The notes beneath the pieces are model-generated. The model worked only from the letters and a program-made list of their open reading frames with translations. It was not told the origin of the DNA and ran no database searches. This document shows positions 1 through 11,072 of a stretch of 64,000 nucleotides of DNA, in pieces; position 1 is the first letter of the stretch; the number at the start of each line of letters is the position of its first letter. The stretch is taken from positions 21,315,917 to 21,379,916 of the forward strand of contig NC_092571.1 of the NCBI RefSeq assembly GCF_037975245.1, in the 5' to 3' direction. Source of the DNA: Apostichopus japonicus. Its lineage: Eukaryota > Echinodermata > Holothuroidea > Aspidochirotida > Stichopodidae. The translations under genes and the position numbers were made by a program.

Positions 1-44
1 GGGAGCTGTAAGTATTAGTTAATCCACCTAATATCTCAGTCCAT

Positions 45-72
45 ACAGTGGCGCGATGGCTTGGCGCACTGT
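45..72 (+). other. Extended D-arm hairpin in each monomer
   Basis: ACAGT-G-GCGC pairs with GCGC-ACTGT across a nine-base loop, giving nine Watson-Crick pairs with a single bulged G at 50. The inner four pairs correspond to a tRNA D-stem; the outer five are an extension not expected in a tRNA. The structure recurs in every unit. In the variant haplotype of array C the two changes inside the stem (positions equivalent to 68 and 69) become G-U type wobble pairs and do not break it. Confidence 0.6.
49..59 (+). promoter_or_regulatory. A-box-like element of the satellite monomer (repeats in every unit)
   Basis: TGGCGCGATGG fits the Pol III A-box consensus TRGCNNARYNG at all but one position (G where A is expected at the seventh base). 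It lies at the place a tRNA D-arm would occupy: the following bases form GCGC (51-54), a nine-base loop and GCGC (64-67), a perfect four-pair D-stem. The start-to-start distance to the B-box is 59 bases, longer than the 44 typical of simple tRNAs but compatible with a long variable arm or inserted bases. One copy occurs per monomer in all arrays, on the minus strand after 14443. Promoter activity is inferred, not shown. Confidence 0.6.
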
Positions 73-107
73 GCGAGCTGATGATCGAGACTCTCTTTTG
101 CATCCGT

Positions 108-118
108 GGTTCGAACCC
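108..118 (+). promoter_or_regulatory. B-box of the satellite monomer (repeats in every unit)
   Basis: GGTTCGAACCC is a perfect match to the Pol III B-box consensus GGTTCRANNCC, which in tRNAs encodes the T-loop. The T-stem around it pairs at only three of five positions, and the flanking bases do not form an acceptor stem, so the unit is a tRNA relic. It recurs in every monomer with very few breaks: G-to-T at 10668 changes the second G, and G-to-A at 48291 (minus-strand array) changes the conserved C of GGTTC. The T-to-A at 6542 falls just upstream of the box. The TTTT between the A- and B-boxes would be a weak internal terminator for Pol III. Confidence 0.75.
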
Positions 119-3100
119 CGGGTGATGACGTCTTTTGCCGATCTTTTACAGCAAGTGCCTACACGGGGAGCTGTAAGTATTAGTTAATCCACCTAATATC
201 TCAGTCCATACAGTGGCGCGATGGCTTGGCGCACTGTGCGAGCTGATGATCGAGACTCTCTTTTGCATCCGTGGTTCGAACCCCGGGTGATGACGTCTTT
301 TGCCGATCTTTTACAGCAAGTGCCTACACGGGGAGCTGTAAGTATTAGTTAATCCACCTAATATCTCAGTCCATACAGTGGCGCGATGGCTTGGCGCACT
401 GTGCGAGCTGATGATCGAGACTCTCTTTTGCATCCGTGGTTCGAACCCCGGGTGATGACGTCTTTTGCCGATCTTTTACAGCAAGTGCCTACACGGGGAG
501 CTGTAAGTATTAGTTAATCCACCTAATATCTCAGTCCATACAGTGGCGCGATGGCTTGGCGCACTGTGCGAGCTGATGATCGAGACTCTCTTTTGCATCC
601 GTGGTTCGAACCCCGGGTGATGACGTCTTTTGCCGATCTTTTACAGCAAGTGCCTACACGGGGAGCTGTAAGTATTAGTTAATCCACCTAATATCTCAGT
701 CCATACAGTGGCGCGATGGCTTGGCGCACTGTGCGAGCTGATGATCGAGACTCTCTTTTGCATCCGTGGTTCGAACCCCGGGTGATGACGTCTTTTGCCG
801 ATCTTTTACAGCAAGTGCCTACACGGGGAGCTGTAAGTATTAGTTAATCCACCTAATATCTCAGTCCATACAGTGGCGCGATGGCTTGGCGCACTGTGCG
901 AGCTGATGATCGAGACTCTCTTTTGCATCCGTGGTTCGAACCCCGGGTGATGACGTCTTTTGCCGATCTTTTACAGCAAGTGCCTACACGGGGAGCTGTA
1001 AGTATTAGTTAATCCACCTAATATCTCAGTCCATACAGTGGCGCGATGGCTTGGCGCACTGTGCGAGCTGATGATCGAGACTCTCTTTTGCATCCGTGGT
1101 TCGAACCCCGGGTGATGACGTCTTTTGCCGATCTTTTACAGCAAGTGCCTACACGGGGAGCTGTAAGTATTAGTTAATCCACCTAATATCTCAGTCCATA
1201 CAGTGGCGCGATGGCTTGGCGCACTGTGCGAGCTGATGATCGAGACTCTCTTTTGCATCCGTGGTTCGAACCCCGGGTGATGACGTCTTTTGCCGATCTT
1301 TTACAGCAAGTGCCTACACGGGGAGCTGTAAGTATTAGTTAATCCACCTAATATCTCAGTCCATACAGTGGCGCGATGGCTTGGCGCACTGTGCGAGCTG
1401 ATGATCGAGACTCTCTTTTGCATCCGTGGTTCGAACCCCGGGTGATGACGTCTTTTGCCGATCTTTTACAGCAAGTGCCTACACGGGGAGCTGTAAGTAT
1501 TAGTTAATCCACCTAATATCTCAGTCCATACAGTGGCGCGATGGCTTGGCGCACTGTGCGAGCTGATGATCGAGACTCTCTTTTGCATCCGTGGTTCGAA
1601 CCCCGGGTGATGACGTCTTTTGCCGATCTTTTACAGCAAGTGCCTACACGGGGAGCTGTAAGTATTAGTTAATCCACCTAATATCTCAGTCCATACAGTG
1701 GCGCGATGGCTTGGCGCACTGTGCGAGCTGATGATCGAGACTCTCTTTTGCATCCGTGGTTCGAACCCCGGGTGATGACGTCTTTTGCCGATCTTTTACA
1801 GCAAGTGCCTACACGGGGAGCTGTAAGTATTAGTTAATCCACCTAATATCTCAGTCCATACAGTGGCGCGATGGCTTGGCGCACTGTGCGAGCTGATGAT
1901 CGAGACTCTCTTTTGCATCCGTGGTTCGAACCCCGGGTGATGACGTCTTTTGCCGATCTTTTACAGCAAGTGCCTACACGGGGAGCTGTAAGTATTAGTT
2001 AATCCACCTAATATCTCAGTCCATACAGTGGCGCGATGGCTTGGCGCACTGTGCGAGCTGATGATCGAGACTCTCTTTTGCATCCGTGGTTCGAACCCCG
2101 GGTGATGACGTCTTTTGCCGATCTTTTACAGCAAGTGCCTACACGGGGAGCTGTAAGTATTAGTTAATCCACCTAATATCTCAGTCCATACAGTGGCGCG
2201 ATGGCTTGGCGCACTGTGCGAGCTGATGATCGAGACTCTCTTTTGCATCCGTGGTTCGAACCCCGGGTGATGACGTCTTTTGCCGATCTTTTACAGCAAG
2301 TGCCTACACGGGGAGCTGTAAGTATTAGTTAATCCACCTAATATCTCAGTCCATACAGTGGCGCGATGGCTTGGCGCACTGTGCGAGCTGATGATCGAGA
2401 CTCTCTTTTGCATCCGTGGTTCGAACCCCGGGTGATGACGTCTTTTGCCGATCTTTTACAGCAAGTGCCTACACGGGGAGCTGTAAGTATTAGTTAATCC
2501 ACCTAATATCTCAGTCCATACAGTGGCGCGATGGCTTGGCGCACTGTGCGAGCTGATGATCGAGACTCTCTTTTGCATCCGTGGTTCGAACCCCGGGTGA
2601 TGACGTCTTTTGCCGATCTTTTACAGCAAGTGCCTACACGGGGAGCTGTAAGTATTAGTTAATCCACCTAATATCTCAGTCCATACAGTGGCGCGATGGC
2701 TTGGCGCACTGTGCGAGCTGATGATCGAGACTCTCTTTTGCATCCGTGGTTCGAACCCCGGGTGATGACGTCTTTTGCCGATCTTTTACAGCAAGTGCCT
2801 ACACGGGGAGCTGTAAGTATTAGTTAATCCACCTAATATCTCAGTCCATACAGTGGCGCGATGGCTTGGCGCACTGTGCGAGCTGATGATCGAGACTCTC
2901 TTTTGCATCCGTGGTTCGAACCCCGGGTGATGACGTCTTTTGCCGATCTTTTACAGCAAGTGCCTACACGGGGAGCTGTAAGTATTAGTTAATCCACCTA
3001 ATATCTCAGTCCATACAGTGGCGCGATGGCTTGGCGCACTGTGCGAGCTGATGATCGAGACTCTCTTTTGCATCCGTGGTTCGAACCCCGGGTGATGACG

Positions 3101-6100
3101 TCTTTTGCCGATCTTTTACAGCAAGTGCCTACACGGGGAGCTGTAAGTATTAGTTAATCCACCTAATATCTCAGTCCATACAGTGGCGCGATGGCTTGGC
3201 GCACTGTGCGAGCTGATGATCGAGACTCTCTTTTGCATCCGTGGTTCGAACCCCGGGTGATGACGTCTTTTGCCGATCTTTTACAGCAAGTGCCTACACG
3301 GGGAGCTGTAAGTATTAGTTAATCCACCTAATATCTCAGTCCATACAGTGGCGCGATGGCTTGGCGCACTGTGCGAGCTGATGATCGAGACTCTCTTTTG
3401 CATCCGTGGTTCGAACCCCGGGTGATGACGTCTTTTGCCGATCTTTTACAGCAAGTGCCTACACGGGGAGCTGTAAGTATTAGTTAATCCACCTAATATC
3501 TCAGTCCATACAGTGGCGCGATGGCTTGGCGCACTGTGCGAGCTGATGATCGAGACTCTCTTTTGCATCCGTGGTTCGAACCCCGGGTGATGACGTCTTT
3601 TGCCGATCTTTTACAGCAAGTGCCTACACGGGGAGCTGTAAGTATTAGTTAATCCACCTAATATCTCAGTCCATACAGTGGCGCGATGGCTTGGCGCACT
3701 GTGCGAGCTGATGATCGAGACTCTCTTTTGCATCCGTGGTTCGAACCCCGGGTGATGACGTCTTTTGCCGATCTTTTACAGCAAGTGCCTACACGGGGAG
3801 CTGTAAGTATTAGTTAATCCACCTAATATCTCAGTCCATACAGTGGCGCGATGGCTTGGCGCACTGTGCGAGCTGATGATCGAGACTCTCTTTTGCATCC
3901 GTGGTTCGAACCCCGGGTGATGACGTCTTTTGCCGATCTTTTACAGCAAGTGCCTACACGGGGAGCTGTAAGTATTAGTTAATCCACCTAATATCTCAGT
4001 CCATACAGTGGCGCGATGGCTTGGCGCACTGTGCGAGCTGATGATCGAGACTCTCTTTTGCATCCGTGGTTCGAACCCCGGGTGATGACGTCTTTTGCCG
4101 ATCTTTTACAGCAAGTGCCTACACGGGGAGCTGTAAGTATTAGTTAATCCACCTAATATCTCAGTCCATACAGTGGCGCGATGGCTTGGCGCACTGTGCG
4201 AGCTGATGATCGAGACTCTCTTTTGCATCCGTGGTTCGAACCCCGGGTGATGACGTCTTTTGCCGATCTTTTACAGCAAGTGCCTACACGGGGAGCTGTA
4301 AGTATTAGTTAATCCACCTAATATCTCAGTCCATACAGTGGCGCGATGGCTTGGCGCACTGTGCGAGCTGATGATCGAGACTCTCTTTTGCATCCGTGGT
4401 TCGAACCCCGGGTGATGACGTCTTTTGCCGATCTTTTACAGCAAGTGCCTACACGGGGAGCTGTAAGTATTAGTTAATCCACCTAATATCTCAGTCCATA
4501 CAGTGGCGCGATGGCTTGGCGCACTGTGCGAGCTGATGATCGAGACTCTCTTTTGCATCCGTGGTTCGAACCCCGGGTGATGACGTCTTTTGCCGATCTT
4601 TTACAGCAAGTGCCTACACGGGGAGCTGTAAGTATTAGTTAATCCACCTAATATCTCAGTCCATACAGTGGCGCGATGGCTTGGCGCACTGTGCGAGCTG
4701 ATGATCGAGACTCTCTTTTGCATCCGTGGTTCGAACCCCGGGTGATGACGTCTTTTGCCGATCTTTTACAGCAAGTGCCTACACGGGGAGCTGTAAGTAT
4801 TAGTTAATCCACCTAATATCTCAGTCCATACAGTGGCGCGATGGCTTGGCGCACTGTGCGAGCTGATGATCGAGACTCTCTTTTGCATCCGTGGTTCGAA
4901 CCCCGGGTGATGACGTCTTTTGCCGATCTTTTACAGCAAGTGCCTACACGGGGAGCTGTAAGTATTAGTTAATCCACCTAATATCTCAGTCCATACAGTG
5001 GCGCGATGGCTTGGCGCACTGTGCGAGCTGATGATCGAGACTCTCTTTTGCATCCGTGGTTCGAACCCCGGGTGATGACGTCTTTTGCCGATCTTTTACA
5101 GCAAGTGCCTACACGGGGAGCTGTAAGTATTAGTTAATCCACCTAATATCTCAGTCCATACAGTGGCGCGATGGCTTGGCGCACTGTGCGAGCTGATGAT
5201 CGAGACTCTCTTTTGCATCCGTGGTTCGAACCCCGGGTGATGACGTCTTTTGCCGATCTTTTACAGCAAGTGCCTACACGGGGAGCTGTAAGTATTAGTT
5301 AATCCACCTAATATCTCAGTCCATACAGTGGCGCGATGGCTTGGCGCACTGTGCGAGCTGATGATCGAGACTCTCTTTTGCATCCGTGGTTCGAACCCCG
5401 GGTGATGACGTCTTTTGCCGATCTTTTACAGCAAGTGCCTACACGGGGAGCTGTAAGTATTAGTTAATCCACCTAATATCTCAGTCCATACAGTGGCGCG
5501 ATGGCTTGGCGCACTGTGCGAGCTGATGATCGAGACTCTCTTTTGCATCCGTGGTTCGAACCCCGGGTGATGACGTCTTTTGCCGATCTTTTACAGCAAG
5601 TGCCTACACGGGGAGCTGTAAGTATTAGTTAATCCACCTAATATCTCAGTCCATACAGTGGCGCGATGGCTTGGCGCACTGTGCGAGCTGATGATCGAGA
5701 CTCTCTTTTGCATCCGTGGTTCGAACCCCGGGTGATGACGTCTTTTGCCGATCTTTTACAGCAAGTGCCTACACGGGGAGCTGTAAGTATTAGTTAATCC
5801 ACCTAATATCTCAGTCCATACAGTGGCGCGATGGCTTGGCGCACTGTGCGAGCTGATGATCGAGACTCTCTTTTGCATCCGTGGTTCGAACCCCGGGTGA
5901 TGACGTCTTTTGCCGATCTTTTACAGCAAGTGCCTACACGGGGAGCTGTAAGTATTAGTTAATCCACCTAATATCTCAGTCCATACAGTGGCGCGATGGC
6001 TTGGCGCACTGTGCGAGCTGATGATCGAGACTCTCTTTTGCATCCGTGGTTCGAACCCCGGGTGATGACGTCTTTTGCCGATCTTTTACAGCAAGTGCCT

Positions 6101-9100
6101 ACACGGGGAGCTGTAAGTATTAGTTAATCCACCTAATATCTCAGTCCATACAGTGGCGCGATGGCTTGGCGCACTGTGCGAGCTGATGATCGAGACTCTC
6201 TTTTGCATCCGTGGTTCGAACCCCGGGTGATGACGTCTTTTGCCGATCTTTTACAGCAAGTGCCTACACGGGGAGCTGTAAGTATTAGTTAATCCACCTA
6301 ATATCTCAGTCCATACAGTGGCGCGATGGCTTGGCGCACTGTGCGAGCTGATGATCGAGACTCTCTTTTGCATCCGTGGTTCGAACCCCGGGTGATGACG
6401 TCTTTTGCCGATCTTTTACAGCAAGTGCCTACACGGGGAGCTGTAAGTATTAGTTAATCCACCTAATATCTCAGTCCATACAGTGGCGCGATGGCTTGGC
6501 GCACTGTGCGAGCTGATGATCGAGACTCTCTTTTGCATCCGAGGTTCGAACCCCGGGTGATGACGTCTTTTGCCGATCTTTTACAGCAAGTGCCTACACG
6601 GGGAGCTGTAAGTATTAGTTAATCCACCTAATATCTCAGTCCATACAGTGGCGCGATGGCTTGGCGCACTGTGCGAGCTGATGATCGAGACTCTCTTTTG
6701 CATCCGTGGTTCGAACCCCGGGTGATGACGTCTTTTGCCGATCTTTTACAGCAAGTGCCTACACGGGGAGCTGTAAGTATTAGTTAATCCACCTAATATC
6801 TCAGTCCATACAGTGGCGCGATGGCTTGGCGCACTGTGCGAGCTGATGATCGAGACTCTCTTTTGCATCCGTGGTTCGAACCCCGGGTGATGACGTCTTT
6901 TGCCGATCTTTTACAGCAAGTGCCTACACGGGGAGCTGTAAGTATTAGTTAATCCACCTAATATCTCAGTCCATACAGTGGCGCGATGGCTTGGCGCACT
7001 GTGCGAGCTGATGATCGAGACTCTCTTTTGCATCCGTGGTTCGAACCCCGGGTGATGACGTCTTTTGCCGATCTTTTACAGCAAGTGCCTACACGGGGAG
7101 CTGTAAGTATTAGTTAATCCACCTAATATCTCAGTCCATACAGTGGCGCGATGGCTTGGCGCACTGTGCGAGCTGATGATCGAGACTCTCTTTTGCATCC
7201 GTGGTTCGAACCCCGGGTGATGACGTCTTTTGCCGATCTTTTACAGCAAGTGCCTACACGGGGAGCTGTAAGTATTAGTTAATCCACCTAATATCTCAGT
7301 CCATACAGTGGCGCGATGGCTTGGCGCACTGTGCGAGCTGATGATCGAGACTCTCTTTTGCATCCGTGGTTCGAACCCCGGGTGATGACGTCTTTTGCCG
7401 ATCTTTTACAGCAAGTGCCTACACGGGGAGCTGTAAGTATTAGTTAATCCACCTAATATCTCAGTCCATACAGTGGCGCGATGGCTTGGCGCACTGTGCG
7501 AGCTGATGATCGAGACTCTCTTTTGCATCCGTGGTTCGAACCCCGGGTGATGACGTCTTTTGCCGATCTTTTACAGCAAGTGCCTACACGGGGAGCTGTA
7601 AGTATTAGTTAATCCACCTAATATCTCAGTCCATACAGTGGCGCGATGGCTTGGCGCACTGTGCGAGCTGATGATCGAGACTCTCTTTTGCATCCGTGGT
7701 TCGAACCCCGGGTGATGACGTCTTTTGCCGATCTTTTACAGCAAGTGCCTACACGGGGAGCTGTAAGTATTAGTTAATCCACCTAATATCTCAGTCCATA
7801 CAGTGGCGCGATGGCTTGGCGCACTGTGCGAGCTGATGATCGAGACTCTCTTTTGCATCCGTGGTTCGAACCCCGGGTGATGACGTCTTTTGCCGATCTT
7901 TTACAGCAAGTGCCTACACGGGGAGCTGTAAGTATTAGTTAATCCACCTAATATCTCAGTCCATACAGTGGCGCGATGGCTTGGCGCACTGTGCGAGCTG
8001 ATGATCGAGACTCTCTTTTGCATCCGTGGTTCGAACCCCGGGTGATGACGTCTTTTGCCGATCTTTTACAGCAAGTGCCTACACGGGGAGCTGTAAGTAT
8101 TAGTTAATCCACCTAATATCTCAGTCCATACAGTGGCGCGATGGCTTGGCGCACTGTGCGAGCTGATGATCGAGACTCTCTTTTGCATCCGTGGTTCGAA
8201 CCCCGGGTGATGACGTCTTTTGCCGATCTTTTACAGCAAGTGCCTACACGGGGAGCTGTAAGTATTAGTTAATCCACCTAATATCTCAGTCCATACAGTG
8301 GCGCGATGGCTTGGCGCACTGTGCGAGCTGATGATCGAGACTCTCTTTTGCATCCGTGGTTCGAACCCCGGGTGATGACGTCTTTTGCCGATCTTTTACA
8401 GCAAGTGCCTACACGGGGAGCTGTAAGTATTAGTTAATCCACCTAATATCTCAGTCCATACAGTGGCGCGATGGCTTGGCGCACTGTGCGAGCTGATGAT
8501 CGAGACTCTCTTTTGCATCCGTGGTTCGAACCCCGGGTGATGACGTCTTTTGCCGATCTTTTACAGCAAGTGCCTACACGGGGAGCTGTAAGTATTAGTT
8601 AATCCACCTAATATCTCAGTCCATACAGTGGCGCGATGGCTTGGCGCACTGTGCGAGCTGATGATCGAGACTCTCTTTTGCATCCGTGGTTCGAACCCCG
8701 GGTGATGACGTCTTTTGCCGATCTTTTACAGCAAGTGCCTACACGGGGAGCTGTAAGTATTAGTTAATCCACCTAATATCTCAGTCCATACAGTGGCGCG
8801 ATGGCTTGGCGCACTGTGCGAGCTGATGATCGAGACTCTCTTTTGCATCCGTGGTTCGAACCCCGGGTGATGACGTCTTTTGCCGATCTTTTACAGCAAG
8901 TGCCTACACGGGGAGCTGTAAGTATTAGTTAATCCACCTAATATCTCAGTCCATACAGTGGCGCGATGGCTTGGCGCACTGTGCGAGCTGATGATCGAGA
9001 CTCTCTTTTGCATCCGTGGTTCGAACCCCGGGTGATGACGTCTTTTGCCGATCTTTTACAGCAAGTGCCTACACGGGGAGCTGTAAGTATTAGTTAATCC

Positions 9101-9240
9101 ACCTAATATCTCAGTCCATACAGTGGCGCGATGGCTTGGCGCACTGTGCGAGCTGATGATCGAGACTCTCTTTTGCATCCGTGGTTCGAACCCCGGGTGA
9201 TGACGTCTTTTGCCGATCTTTTACAGCAAGTGCCTACACG

Positions 9241-9404
9241 GGGAGCTTAAGTATTAGTTAATCCACCTAATATCTCAGTCCATACAGTGGCGCGATGGCT
9301 TGGCGCACTGTGCGAGCTGATGATCGAGACTCTCCTTTGCATCCGTGGTTCGAACCCCGGGTGATGACGTCTTTTGCCGATCTTTTACAGCAAGTGCCTA
9401 CACG
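9241..9404 (+). repeat. Variant 164-bp monomer with one-base deletion
   Basis: This unit lacks the G of CTGTAAG at its start (it reads CTTAAG), so the array shifts phase by one base from here on. It also carries T-to-C at 9335 inside the internal TCTTTT. It is the first unit after 56 near-identical ones. The deletion damages the GCTGTAA arm of the small inverted repeat at the unit junction. Confidence 0.9.
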
Positions 9405-10754
9405 GGGAGCTGTAAGTATTAGTTAATCCACCTAATATCTCAGTCCATACAGTGGCGCGATGGCTTGGCGCACTGTGCGAGCTGATGATCGAGACTCTCT
9501 TTTGCATCCGTGGTTCGAACCCCGGGTGATGACGTCTTTTGCCGATCTTTTACAGCAAGTGCCTACACGGGGAGCTGTAAGTATTAGTTAATCCACCTAA
9601 TATCTCAGTCCATACAGTGGCGCGATGGCTTGGCGCACTGTGCGAGCTGATGATCGAGACTCTCTTTTGCATCCGTGGTTCGAACCCCGGGTGATGACGT
9701 CTTTTGCCGATCTTTTACAGCAAGTGCCTACACGGGGAGCTGTAAGTATTAGTTAATCCACCTAATATCTCAGTCCATACAGTGGCGCGATGGCTTGGCG
9801 CACTGTGCGAGCTGATGATCGAGACTCTCTTTTGCATCCGTGGTTCGAACCCCGGGTGATGACGTCTTTTGCCGATCTTTTACAGCAAGTGCCTACACGG
9901 GGAGCTGTAAGTATTAGTTAATCCACCTAATATCTCAGTCCATACAGTGGCGCGATGGCTTGGCGCACTGTGCGAGCTGATGATCGAGACTCTCTTTTGC
10001 ATCCGTGGTTCGAACCCCGGGTGATGACGTCTTTTGCCGATCTTTTACAGCAAGTGCCTACACGGGGAGCTGTAAGTATTAGTTAATCCACCTAATATCT
10101 CAGTCCATACAGTGGCGCGATGGCTTGGCGCACTGTGCGAGCTGATGATCGAGACTCTCTTTTGCATCCGTGGTTCGAACCCCGGGTGATGACGTCTTTT
10201 GCCGATCTTTTACAGCAAGTGCCTACACGGGGAGCTGTAAGTATTAGTTAATCCACCTAATATCTCAGTCCATACAGTGGCGCGATGGCTTGGCGCACTG
10301 TGCGAGCTGATGATCGAGACTCTCTTTTGCATCCGTGGTTCGAACCCCGGGTGATGACGTCTTTTGCCGATCTTTTACAGCAAGTGCCTACACGGGGAGC
10401 TGTAAGTATTAGTTAATCCACCTAATATCTCAGTCCATACAGTGGCGCGATGGCTTGGCGCACTGTGCGAGCTGATGATCGAGACTCTCTTTTGCATCCG
10501 TGGTTCGAACCCCGGGTGATGACGTCTTTTGCCGATCTTTTACAGCAAGTGCCTACACGGGGAGCTGTAAGTATTAGTTAATCCACCTAATATCTCAGTC
10601 CATACAGTGGCGCGATGGCTTGGCGCACTGTGCGAGCTGATGATCGAGACTCTCTTTTGCATCCGTGTTTCGAACCCCGGGTGATGACGTCTTTTGCCGA
10701 TCTTTTACAGCAAGTGCCTACACGGGGAGCTGTAAGTATTAGTTAATCCACCTA

Positions 10755-10789
10755 GGCGGAGTGTATCCACCTAGTTAGGCGGAGTGTAT
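10755..10789 (+). repeat. Duplicated SINE 5' end
   Basis: GGCGGAGTGTAT occurs at 10755-10766 and again at 10778-10789, 23 bases apart. The copies are separated by CCACCTAGTTA, which repeats the satellite flank (CCACCTA) seen just before the insertion. So the edge reads flank, SINE start, flank-like sequence, SINE start again. This could be template switching during target-primed reverse transcription, or a first aborted insertion followed by a second at the same place. Confidence 0.8.
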
Positions 10790-10799
10790 AGCCTAGTGG
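10789..10799 (+). promoter_or_regulatory. SINE Pol III A-box
   Basis: TAGCCTAGTGG matches the A-box consensus TRGCNNAGYNG at every defined base. The downstream GGTTAA resembles the D-loop of Glu/Asp-type tRNAs, but the anticodon arm is too degraded to assign a parent tRNA. Confidence 0.85.
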
Positions 10800-10832
10800 T
10801 TAACGCCGGCGTCTCCCAGTCATGAGATCCCC

Positions 10833-10843
10833 GGTTCGATTCC
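10833..10843 (+). promoter_or_regulatory. SINE Pol III B-box
   Basis: GGTTCGATTCC is a perfect B-box at canonical tRNA spacing from the A-box. The surrounding T-stem pairs at only three of five positions, as expected for a SINE head that no longer needs to work as a tRNA. Confidence 0.88.
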
Positions 10844-11008
10844 CCGCCGACAGCAATGTGTGTCGTCTGGCAAGGGTGTTGTTCAATAACAACTTCCTGA
10901 CATGGACGTTAAATGGATGTGTGCCGAGAGATTGGCTTCGGTCAGCTTGCGAGTCTACAAGCCTCCATGGCTTCTTTCGCGAGTTCCTGCTTGCGGGAAG
11001 ATCACATA

Positions 11009-11072
11009 TACATACATACATACATACATACATACATACATACATACATACATACATACATACATACATACA
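11009..11072 (+). repeat. (TACA)16 microsatellite, SINE tail
   Basis: Sixteen uninterrupted TACA units (64 bases) follow the SINE body and run directly into the CACCTA of the resumed satellite. A tetranucleotide tail is a known alternative to poly(A) at SINE 3' ends. The purity suggests a young insertion or active slippage. Frames across it encode YIHT or MYVC repeats and are not coding. Confidence 0.97.

Larger units (their letters stand above)
1..165 (+). repeat. Representative long (L) satellite monomer, 165 bp
   Basis: This is the first complete unit and serves as the type copy. Landmarks in order are: an inverted-repeat hairpin around the promoter-like A-box (45-72), an internal TTTT (96-99), a B-box (108-118), SmaI-like CCCGGG (117-122), TGACGTCT (127-134), and two TCTTTT copies (131-136 and 142-147) that flank the segment deleted in short monomers. 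Finally TTACAGC (146-152) is mirrored by GCTGTAA (170-176) across the unit boundary, forming a 7-bp stem with a 17-base loop. Its reverse complement matches the long monomers of the array after 14443 base for base, as far as I can read. The choice of first base is arbitrary because the repeat is continuous. Confidence 0.95.
1..10754 (+). repeat. Satellite array A: 165-bp tRNA-like monomers, head to tail
   Basis: The sequence repeats exactly every 165 bases from the first base of the window. The GGGAG landmark falls at 1, 166, 331 and so on, and the text realigns every 660 bases (four units). About 65 monomers fit. Only the long (165-bp) form is present; the 11-bp block that is missing from short monomers of the right-hand array is present throughout. 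The first 56 units (1-9240) look identical apart from one T-to-A change at 6542. The unit is a multiple of three bases long, yet no reading frame stays open through it, so it is not a coding repeat. Each unit carries a Pol III-type B-box, a near A-box and about 11 CpG dinucleotides. The array begins outside the window and ends where the SINE is inserted. No gene is visible anywhere in it. Confidence 0.98.
10755..11072 (+). mobile_element. tRNA-derived SINE-like insertion with TACA tail
   Basis: A 318-bp non-satellite block interrupts the array inside one monomer. Its head has a perfect A-box (10789-10799) and a perfect B-box (10833-10843) with starts 44 bases apart, the spacing of a true tRNA, so it is tRNA-derived. 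A body of about 165 bases unrelated to the satellite follows (about 10844-11008), and the element ends in a TACA microsatellite. CACCTA occurs at both edges (10749-10754 and 11071-11076) and is the likely target-site duplication. The array resumes in the same monomer after the insertion. SINEs of this design are non-autonomous and depend on LINE reverse transcriptase; no LINE is present here. Short open frames across the body and tail are low-complexity and not genes. I do not recognise the SINE family. Confidence 0.85.

Noticed and set aside
109-123. CENP-B box
   Set aside because: TTCG and CGGG are present, but with five bases between them where the CENP-B box needs seven, and the central A is missing.
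42-128. Functional tRNA gene in each monomer
   Set aside because: The D-stem and T-loop are tRNA-like, but the acceptor strands do not pair, the T-stem pairs at three of five positions, no clear anticodon arm forms, and a TTTT lies between the boxes.
10782-10853. Intact tRNA gene at the SINE head
   Set aside because: A and B boxes are perfect, but the T-stem is mismatched and I cannot build a paired acceptor or anticodon stem; the following body and tail make it a SINE.
11009-11072. Telomeric repeat
   Set aside because: The unit is the tetranucleotide TACA, not a G-rich telomere motif, and it is only 64 bases long at the end of a SINE.
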